This document shows positions 1 to 5,597 of a stretch of 5,597 bases of DNA, in pieces. This DNA comes from Alphaproteobacteria bacterium (lineage in GTDB: Bacteria; Myxococcota_A; UBA796; GCA-2862545): the NCBI GenBank assembly GCA_020632885.1, contig JACKEQ010000093.1, forward strand, positions 1 to 5,597, in the 5' to 3' direction. The position numbers were made by a program, and so were the translations under genes. The stretch's first letter is position 1, and every line of letters begins with the position of its first letter. The notes beneath the pieces were generated by a model. It worked only from the letters and a program-made list of their open reading frames with translations. It searched no databases and had not been told where the DNA came from.

Positions 1-2018
1 CCGAGGGCCAGCAGGGTGGGCATGTCCTCGCCGTGGATCTGGAGCTGGAGCGTGCTCCCCCCCGAGCTCCCGTCGTCCCAGCCCACGCTGGCCGTCACGC
101 CGGCGAGATCGTCCGGCAGCGCCTTCCGGGCGGCCTCCATGACCTCCTCGCGCTCCATGGGCCCGTCGGACTCGAGGAACACGCGCAGCTCGCCGCGGTT
201 GCGGTCGCCCTCCAGATCCGCGCTGTACACCCGCACGCCCCACTCCTCCCGGTGGGCCTCGAGCATCGCCTCGAAGGCGGCGACGACCCTGTCCCGGTCC
301 CGGGGACCCGCCTGGGGCGGCACGCTGAAGCGGATCCGGAAGTCGTTGAGGTTGCTCTCGGCGTTGCCGGTGCAGCGCACGCCCGGCACGGCCACGGCGA
401 AGGTGAGCATCACGGCGGCCAGGAGCGCGATGGCGGTGTCGGCGCGATGCCCGAGACACCAGCGCAGGACGGCCTGGTAGCGGGTGCGGAGGGCGACGAG
501 CCAGCCGGGGTCGGGCTTGATGTCGGCCTCGCCCATGTACCGCGTGGCCAGCGGGGCGAACACGAGGGCCACCACGAGGCTCGCGGCCAGCGCGAGCACC
601 ACCGGCATGCCCATGACCTTCATGAAGAAGGACAGCTGGGCGTTCTCCGACATGAGCATCACGGGCAGGAACACCACCATCGTGGTGGCAGTGGAGGCGA
701 GGATGGCGAGGTTGACCTCCGCGGTGCCCTGCACGGCGGCCTTCCGGCGGTCCGCACCCTCGGCGCGCCACCGGTAGATGGTCTCGACCACCACGATGGC
801 GTTGTCGACCACCATGCCCACCGCGAGCATCAGGCCCATGAGGCTGATGATGTTCAGGTCCATGCCCGCGAAGTAGAGCCCGCCCACGGTGAGGAGCAGG
901 GAGAGGGGGATGGAGGTCGCGATGAGCAGCGTCATCCGCCACTCACGGAGGAACAACCAGAGGATCGCCAGCGCGAACAGGCCGCCCGACAGGGCGGTGT
1001 TGGAGAGCGTCGCCATGCTCTCGTCGATGAGGTCGCCCTGGTTGAAGAACACGTGGAACTTCGTGCCCTGCACGCGCCGGTCGGACTCCAGGGCCTTCAG
1101 CTCGGCCACCACGCGGGCGGCGACCTCGCGTGTGTTGGCGCCGGACTCCTTCTTGATCGCGATGGCCGCGGCGTCCTCGCCGTCCACGCGCCAGATGTCC
1201 GTGGAGTACACGCCGCCCCGCCGGATCCGGGCGATGTCGCCCAGCACGAGGGAATCGCGGACCGGGAACGTCTGCAGGTCGTCGGCGCCGAGCTCGGACA
1301 GACCGCGCAGCGGGCGGACCTGACCCTGCTCGGTGACCCGGCCCGAGCCCATCTGGAAGTTGTCGGTGGCCAGCCGTCCCTGGACGTCTCCGAGGTCCAC
1401 GAGGTGCGCGAAGAGCTTGTCGCGCTCGTACTCGATGGCGACGATGTTCTTGGGGACGCCGTACACGTCCACGCTCGCCACACCCGTGATGCGCTCGAGC
1501 CGCGGCTGCACCACGCGGGTCATCAGGTGGTACGGGTCCTCCACGTCGGGCTGGAGCACGCCACCCACCCAGAGGATGGGCGAGTCGGCGGGGTCGAACC
1601 GGAACACGAGGTAGCGGTCGACGTCGTCGGGCAGCTCGGGCATCGCGCGCTCGAGGCGGTCGACCACCGCGTTGTACGCGACGTCCATGTCCGTGCTGCC
1701 CCAGAAGTTCAGCCGGAAGGTCGCAGCGCCCGCCGCGGCCGAGCTGTTCACACGCATCAGGCCGCTGACGGTGGCGAGCTGCTCCTCGATGGGACGCACG
1801 ATGCGGTCGTCGGTCTCGAGGGGCGCGCTGTCCGGGTACCCCACCCACACGAACAGGAAGCGGGGGTCCATGCCGGACGGCATCATCTGCACGGGGATGC
1901 GGGTGTAGGCGATCAGCCCCACCACGAGCAGGGCGAGGAAGCCCATGAGCACGGTGACCGGACGGTCGTAGGCGAGGGCGGGCAGCTGCTCGCGCAGGGT
2001 GGGCTCATCCGGCGTCAC
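1..2018 (-). CDS. second RND efflux permease, N-terminal 672 residues, cut by the left window edge
   Basis: The reading frame is open from a GTG start to the window edge, giving MTPDEPTLREQLPALAYDRP and onward. TM1 is at about 22-40. The first porter/docking region follows, with PIEEQLATVSGL (77-88), FWGSTDMDVAY (105-115) and FDPADSPILWVGG (141-153). TM2-TM6 lie at about 340-495, TM7 at about 526-546, and part of the second periplasmic domain remains. TM4 has GMVVDNAIVVVE with Asp405, the expected proton-relay aspartate. The end of the second periplasmic domain and TM8-TM12 are outside the window. The TM6-TM7 linker is of ordinary length, unlike the upstream permease. The protein clearly differs from that permease, so this is not a recent tandem duplication. 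The GTG start is preferred because the same frame upstream has no start codon and is full of Cys and Trp codons, unlike real coding sequence here. It probably works with the same adaptor, either in a mixed trimer or as a separate pump (inference). Confidence 0.94.
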   Translation of the reverse strand, partial: MTPDEPTLREQLPALAYDRPVTVLMGFLALLVVGLIAYTRIPVQMMPSGMDPRFLFVWVGYPDSAPLETDDRIVRPIEEQLATVSGLMRVNSSAAAGAATFRLNFWGSTDMDVAYNAVVDRLERAMPELPDDVDRYLVFRFDPADSPILWVGGVLQPDVEDPYHLMTRVVQPRLERITGVASVDVYGVPKNIVAIEYERDKLFAHLVDLGDVQGRLATDNFQMGSGRVTEQGQVRPLRGLSELGADDLQTFPVRDSLVLGDIARIRRGGVYSTDIWRVDGEDAAAIAIKKESGANTREVAARVVAELKALESDRRVQGTKFHVFFNQGDLIDESMATLSNTALSGGLFALAILWLFLREWRMTLLIATSIPLSLLLTVGGLYFAGMDLNIISLMGLMLAVGMVVDNAIVVVETIYRWRAEGADRRKAAVQGTAEVNLAILASTATTMVVFLPVMLMSENAQLSFFMKVMGMPVVLALAASLVVALVFAPLATRYMGEADIKPDPGWLVALRTRYQAVLRWCLGHRADTAIALLAAVMLTFAVAVPGVRCTGNAESNLNDFRIRFSVPPQAGPRDRDRVVAAFEAMLEAHREEWGVRVYSADLEGDRNRGELRVFLESDGPMEREEVMEAARKALPDDLAGVTASVGWDDGSSGGSTLQLQIHGEDMPTLLAL

Positions 2019-2032
2019 GGGACAGCACCCCC
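2005..2032 (-). promoter_or_regulatory. Ribosome binding site and 14-base overlap between the two permease genes
   Basis: On the minus strand, GGGGGTG (2032-2026), one mismatch from the ideal GGAGGTG, precedes the GTG start (2018-2016) with a 7-base spacer. It lies inside the last codons of the first permease, whose TGA stop is at 2007-2005, so the two genes overlap by 14 bases. An ATG at 2008-2006 overlapping that stop (ATGA) looks like a start but reads out of frame with the second permease. The arrangement points to translational coupling and leaves no room for a separate promoter. Confidence 0.55.
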
Positions 2033-5000
2033 GCGAACAGCGTGTACACCACGGGCACGACCACCAGGGTGAGCACCGTGGAGCTCGACAGACCCGCGAT
2101 GATCGTGATGGCCAGCGGCTGCTGGATCTCCGCGCCCGCGCCGATGCCGAGGGCCAGCGGCAGGAGCCCGAGCACGGTGGTGGCGGTGGTGATCAGGATG
2201 GGCCGCAGGCGGAGGCGCCCGGCGACCTTCACGGCCTCGAGGGCGGGCGTGCCCTCGTCGCGGCGGCGGTTGATCGTGTCGACGAGCACGATGGCGTTGT
2301 TCACCACCACGCCCGCCAGCACGATGAGGCCGATGAACACGACCACGCTGACGGCCTGACCCGTGAGCAGCAGGCCCGGCACCACACCCACGAGGGCGAG
2401 CGGGATGCTGAACAGGATCACGAAGGGGTGACCGAGGTTCTCGAAGGTGCTCGCCATGATCACGTAGACCAGGAACACCGCGAGGGCGAGGGCGAACTGG
2501 AGGCTCGAGAGCGACTGGCGCATCTCGGAGGACTGCCCGGCCACGGTCCAGGTGATCTCCGGGGGCAGCTCCAGGCCCTGGAGGGCCGCGTCGATGTCGG
2601 AGCCCACGCTGCCGAGGTCGAAGCCCGCGAGGTTCGCGCTCACGACGACGGCCCGCTGCTGGTCGTAGCGGCGGATCTCCGAGGGACCCACGGCCTCCAC
2701 GAGGGAGGCGGCCGCCTCGAGCGGGATCACGGGCTTCAGGGCGGGGTTGATGTTCAGGCGGCGCAGGTCGTCGAGGGTGTCGCGGTGGGACTCCACGAGC
2801 TGCACGCGGAGGTCGATGCGCTCGGCCCCCTGGCGGATCGCGGTCGGGACCACGCCCTGGACCTTGTCGCGCACGGCCTTCGCGACGCTCGCGGGGTCCA
2901 GGCCCAGGCGGTGGAGCCGCTGGCGGTCGTACGCGATGCGGATCTCCGGGTGCCCGTCGAGAAGGCTGCTGCGCACGTCGGCCAGCCCGGGGAGCTCGCC
3001 GAGACGGGCCGCCACGCGGTCGCCGACCTCGCGGAGCTGGTCGAGGTCCTGCCCGAACAGCACGACCTCCACCGGCGTCGACACGCTGAACAGGCTCGGC
3101 CGGGACATCTTAAGCTCGCCGAGGCCGCGGAGCTCGCCGCGCAGGACCTCCATCACGCGGGCCTCCTTGCGCGCGGTGTTCCCGCCAGGCTCGAGCTCCA
3201 CTCGGATCCGGGCGGTGTTCTCGCCCTCCTCGGCCCGGGCGTCGGCCCGGCGGTCCGTCCCCACGGTGGCGTACGTGGTGCGCACCTCCGGATGGGCCAG
3301 CGCGATGGCCTCGGCCTCGGCGGAGACGCGCTCCGTGCGCGAGAGGGGCGTGCCCACGGGAAGTGCGAGGTCGATGGCGAAGCGGCCCTGGTGGACCTCC
3401 GGGATGAGCTCGGTGCCGAGGAGGGGCACGAGCAGGAGGGAGAGCACGAACAGGGCGACCGCGCCGAGGGCGAGCACCGTCCCGTGCTGGAGGGCGGCAT
3501 CGAGGAACGCCCCGTACAGGCGGGCCACGCGGTCGAACACCCACCCGAAGGCCCCGGCCGCCACGGACGCGACGCGCGCCGGCAGCCACACGACCAGGCC
3601 CACGACGCGGCTGGCCACCCGGGCCCCGACGGCCGTGACGAGCACGGTCGTCACGAGCAGGGCGCGCGCCAGCACCAGCGCGACGAACCGGAAGAGCACG
3701 TAGGGGAGGGCGGCCCAGCGGACGAGGCGCTCCCGCATCCACGCGAAGCTCTCGCGGAGCTGGGCGCGGGGACCCTCGACGACCGAGCGTGCCGCGCGAC
3801 GCAGCAGCCCGCCCTCCCCGGGGGCCACGAGGCTCGCGAGCCCCTCGGTGCGCCCGACGTCCGCGTCGATGCCCGCCAGGGTGGGCACCAGCAGCAGGGC
3901 CACCGCGAGGGACGCGAGCAGCGAGCTCACGACGGCGAGGGCCAGGTCGCCGAACAGCTCGCCGGCAACGCCCTCCACGAAGGCGATCGGGGCGAACACG
4001 GCCACGGTGGTGAGCGTGCTCGCGATGACGGCCGCACCCACGTCCGCGGTGCCCTTCGCGGCAGCCGCCTTGCGGGACAGGCCGTCCTCCCGGTAGCGCT
4101 GGATGCTCTCGAGCACGACCACGGCGTTGTCCACGAGCATGCCGACCCCGAGGGCCAGGCCCCCGAGGGACATCAGGTTCAGGCTCACGCCCCAGAGGTA
4201 GAGGGGCGCGAACCCGATCACGACGCTCACGGGGATGGCGAGGCCGATGATGCCGGTGGCCCGCCAGTCACGGAGGAACAGGAAGAGCACGAGCACCGCG
4301 AACAGGCCGCCCACGAGGGCCGTGGATCGCAGGTTGCCCACGGCGTCCGCGATGAAGCCGGCCTGGTCGTCGAGCACGACCAGGGTCATCCCCTCCGGGA
4401 GCCCGTCCTTCAGGCCCTTCGTGCCTCCCATCTCGGGCGGCGCGCCGTTGCCGTCGAGCACGACCCGCACGCGGTCCGCGACCTCCACGATGTTCGCGCC
4501 GGCCTCCTTGAAGATCTCGAGCTCGACGGACTCCCGGCCCTCGAGGCGCGAGAGCACCTCGCGCTCCTTGTGGCCGTCCTCGATCACGGCGACGTCGGTG
4601 AGGGGCACGACCACCCCGTCGTTGCGGCGGATCGTGAGGTCGTGGAGCTCGTCGACGGAGGCGTACTCGTTGAGCGTGCGCACGAGGAGCTCGGAGTCGC
4701 CCTCGTAGACGCTGCCTCCCGCGATGTTGATGTTCTCGGCGGCCAGGGTGCGCTGGACGTCGTCGAGGGTGAGCTGGCGCGCGACCATCCAGTCCTCGCG
4801 CACCCGGATGCCCACCTCGCGCTCGAAGCCCCCGCGCACGCGCACGGCGGCGATGCCGCTCATCGCCTCGAGCTCGCGCTTCACCTCGAGCTCGGCGACC
4901 GCCCGGAGGCGGGCCAGGGTGCGGGGATCCGCGCCTTCGGCGTCGCTGGAGAGGGCGAGCCGCATGAAGGGCTCGAGGGATGGGTCGTAGCGCAGGATCA

Positions 5001-5391
5001 GCGGGCGGTCCGCGCCGTCCGGGAGGCGCGTGGTCTGCAGGTTCTCCCGGATGGACTGCGAGGCCGCCGCCATGTCCGTGCCCCAGTCGAAGCCGAGCAC
5101 GACGTCCGAGGAGCCCGCGCGCGAGCGGCTCTGGAGGGTCACGAGGCCGTCGAGGGTGGCGAGCGCCTCCTCGATGGGCTGGCTCACCCGGTTCTCGAGC
5201 TCCTGGGGGGCCGCGCCGTCCCAGGCCGTGCGCACGGTGATCGTGGGGTAGCTGATGTCGGGCATCAGCTCGATCGGCAGGCGCAGGTAGCCCACGAAGC
5301 CGAACACCAGCACCGCGAGGAACGTCATGGTCACGGCCACGACGTGCGTGACCACGAACCCGGTCAGGCCGGAAGGGCTCTCCTCGGTCAA
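2005..5391 (-). CDS. RND efflux permease, AcrB/HAE-like, complete, with an extended TM6-TM7 linker
   Basis: This 1128-residue protein has the full RND layout. TM1 is at about 10-33, followed by a first periplasmic porter/docking domain (about 40-340) containing FDWGTDM at 101-107 and GGSVYEG at 225-231. TM2-TM6 span about 352-505. TM7 is at about 637-658, followed by LGTELIPEVHQG and a second periplasmic domain (about 660-955). TM8-TM12 span about 962-1119. TM4 carries GMLVDNAVVVLE with Asp421, the expected proton-relay residue. TM10 carries GVVVNNAIVLVD (about 1028-1039). These motifs fit the hydrophobe/amphiphile branch better than CusA/CzcA metal pumps, but the substrate is unknown. AcrB has about 1049 residues; much of the extra length is an insertion at about 508-617. 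No cysteine is present. The TTG start is chosen because it gives a complete TM1, follows GGAGGG, and overlaps the adaptor stop; the next in-frame ATG (codon 22) is inside TM1. The role as an inner-membrane proton-driven exporter is inferred from the family. Confidence 0.96.
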   Translation of the reverse strand: MTEESPSGLTGFVVTHVVAVTMTFLAVLVFGFVGYLRLPIELMPDISYPTITVRTAWDGAAPQELENRVSQPIEEALATLDGLVTLQSRSRAGSSDVVLGFDWGTDMAAASQSIRENLQTTRLPDGADRPLILRYDPSLEPFMRLALSSDAEGADPRTLARLRAVAELEVKRELEAMSGIAAVRVRGGFEREVGIRVREDWMVARQLTLDDVQRTLAAENINIAGGSVYEGDSELLVRTLNEYASVDELHDLTIRRNDGVVVPLTDVAVIEDGHKEREVLSRLEGRESVELEIFKEAGANIVEVADRVRVVLDGNGAPPEMGGTKGLKDGLPEGMTLVVLDDQAGFIADAVGNLRSTALVGGLFAVLVLFLFLRDWRATGIIGLAIPVSVVIGFAPLYLWGVSLNLMSLGGLALGVGMLVDNAVVVLESIQRYREDGLSRKAAAAKGTADVGAAVIASTLTTVAVFAPIAFVEGVAGELFGDLALAVVSSLLASLAVALLLVPTLAGIDADVGRTEGLASLVAPGEGGLLRRAARSVVEGPRAQLRESFAWMRERLVRWAALPYVLFRFVALVLARALLVTTVLVTAVGARVASRVVGLVVWLPARVASVAAGAFGWVFDRVARLYGAFLDAALQHGTVLALGAVALFVLSLLLVPLLGTELIPEVHQGRFAIDLALPVGTPLSRTERVSAEAEAIALAHPEVRTTYATVGTDRRADARAEEGENTARIRVELEPGGNTARKEARVMEVLRGELRGLGELKMSRPSLFSVSTPVEVVLFGQDLDQLREVGDRVAARLGELPGLADVRSSLLDGHPEIRIAYDRQRLHRLGLDPASVAKAVRDKVQGVVPTAIRQGAERIDLRVQLVESHRDTLDDLRRLNINPALKPVIPLEAAASLVEAVGPSEIRRYDQQRAVVVSANLAGFDLGSVGSDIDAALQGLELPPEITWTVAGQSSEMRQSLSSLQFALALAVFLVYVIMASTFENLGHPFVILFSIPLALVGVVPGLLLTGQAVSVVVFIGLIVLAGVVVNNAIVLVDTINRRRDEGTPALEAVKVAGRLRLRPILITTATTVLGLLPLALGIGAGAEIQQPLAITIIAGLSSSTVLTLVVVPVVYTLFAGVLSRDAG
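3541..3876 (-). other. Insertion in the TM6-TM7 cytoplasmic linker of the first permease, partly hydrophobic
   Basis: This stretch encodes about residues 506-617 of the first permease. In AcrB roughly 40 residues separate TM6 from TM7, whereas here about 130 do. The normal amphipathic helix before TM7 appears as FDRVARLYGAFLDAAL starting near residue 619, so the added part lies before it. It begins with a polar, charged portion (about 508-558) and continues with hydrophobic runs: YVLFRFVALVLARALLVTTV at 564-583 and VVGLVVWLPARVASVAAGAF at 596-615. These could be an extra membrane hairpin, which would preserve the overall topology, or amphipathic helices lying on the membrane. The segment keeps the reading frame and the local base composition, so it is unlikely to be an assembly error. 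Confidence 0.6.
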
Positions 5392-5403
5392 CCGCCCTCC
5401 GCC
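5388..5403 (-). promoter_or_regulatory. Shine-Dalgarno and TTGA stop/start overlap between adaptor and first permease
   Basis: On the minus strand, GGAGGG (5400-5395) lies 3 bases before TTG (5391-5389), and the adaptor stop TGA occupies 5390-5388. The shared TTGA is a variant of the common ATGA coupling junction. It suggests that ribosomes finishing the adaptor re-initiate on the permease, which would hold the two in a fixed ratio. The site also decides the start: no ATG or GTG lies nearby in frame upstream, and the next in-frame ATG would remove half of TM1. Confidence 0.7.
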
Positions 5404-5597
5404 GGTGCCTCGGCGGGCACCGCCCGCGCGTTCGCGCTGGCCGTGCGGATCCGCGCGCCCTCCTTGAGGTTGCTCTGGCCGACCACGACGACCTGATCGC
5501 CCCGCTCGACGCCCGCGAGGACCTCGACGTTCGTGTCGTCCATCAGGCCCACGGTGAGGCTCCGGCGCTTCGCGACGGGCCCGTCCGGCTTCTCGTC
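5388..5597 (-). CDS. RND efflux periplasmic adaptor (membrane fusion protein), C-terminal fragment
   Basis: Only the last 69 residues and the TGA stop are in the window; the gene enters from the right edge. The fragment shows the usual end of an HlyD/AcrA-type adaptor: a beta-rich membrane-proximal domain with the sequence VEVLAGVERGDQVVVVGQ (about residues 24-41 of the fragment), followed by SNLKEGARI. This matches the family pattern in which 'V-x-V-x-x-G-(L/V)-x-x-G-D-x-V-V-V-x-G-Q-x-x-L' precedes the end. A short Ala/Pro/Glu-rich tail (AVPAEAPAEGG) follows, probably disordered. In known pumps such adaptors are lipid-anchored or membrane-anchored periplasmic proteins that bridge the RND permease and the outer-membrane channel. 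The gene directly precedes an RND permease and overlaps it by 4 bases, which supports the call. The lipobox, hairpin and lipoyl domains would lie outside the window, so subfamily and substrate cannot be judged. Confidence 0.87.
   Translation of the reverse strand, partial: DEKPDGPVAKRRSLTVGLMDDTNVEVLAGVERGDQVVVVGQSNLKEGARIRTASANARAVPAEAPAEGG

Noticed and set aside
943..1848. A 301-codon minus-strand frame inside the second permease
   Set aside because: Its translation is Arg/Gly/Pro-rich and out of frame with the real permease, whose frame continues across the whole stretch with conserved motifs.
2006..2008. ATG overlapping the first permease stop (ATGA) as the start of the second permease
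   Set aside because: Translated from this ATG the frame gives a Ser/Pro/Cys-rich peptide without RND features. The GTG at 2018-2016 is in the correct frame.
33..2072. A long plus-strand open frame (679 codons) antisense to the second permease
   Set aside because: It has the same His/Glu/Arg-rich composition and no recognisable domain, and it lies opposite a frame with clear RND motifs. It is a by-product of base composition.
801..4135. Similar nucleotide stretches around 785-840 and 4110-4170, possible repeats
   Set aside because: These are the TM4 coding regions of two paralogous permeases. The similarity comes from the shared motif (VDNA followed by valines and Glu), not from a DNA repeat or mobile element.
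1999..5496. A very long plus-strand open frame (1165 codons) antisense to the first permease
   Set aside because: Its translation is a low-complexity mix rich in His, Glu, Asp, Gly, Arg and Ala with no domain or membrane segment. It mirrors the permease gene, as expected when strong GC bias at third codon positions removes stops from the opposite strand. The minus-strand frame carries unmistakable RND motifs.
1..5597. Internal promoters, terminators, RNA genes or CRISPR repeats
   Set aside because: The three genes overlap with no intergenic gap, and I saw no regularly spaced repeats, no hairpin followed by a T-run and no tRNA-like or rRNA-like sequence.

Overview
The window is a dense, GC-rich stretch (by eye around 70% G+C, not counted) that is coding throughout on the minus strand. 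It holds three genes of one tripartite RND-type efflux system. Read in the direction of transcription (right to left) they are: the C-terminal end of a periplasmic adaptor (membrane fusion protein), a complete RND permease of 1128 residues, and the first 672 residues of a second, different RND permease that runs off the left edge.

The genes are packed without intergenic space. The adaptor stop and the first permease start share a TTGA, a 4-base overlap. The second permease starts with GTG 14 bases inside the end of the first. Neither junction leaves room for a promoter or terminator, so the three genes look like one translationally coupled operon whose promoter and any outer-membrane channel gene lie outside the window.

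By analogy with known RND pumps, the permeases would sit in the inner membrane and use the proton gradient through the TM4 aspartate. The adaptor would link them to an outer-membrane exit duct. The adaptor-RND-RND order resembles mdtABC/muxABC-type operons, so the two permeases could form a mixed trimer, but they could equally form two separate pumps sharing one adaptor. The substrate cannot be read from the sequence. Motifs favour the hydrophobe/amphiphile (HAE, AcrB-like) branch over the heavy-metal branch.

The organism is probably a high-GC Gram-negative (diderm) bacterium. Myxococcota or another deltaproteobacterial-type lineage is a reasonable guess, but nothing here fixes the taxon. No RNA genes, mobile elements, CRISPR arrays or non-coding regions were seen. 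The most distinctive point is a roughly 100-residue, partly hydrophobic insertion between TM6 and TM7 of the first permease. I do not see a clearly new system here; it reads as an efflux operon with some structural oddities.
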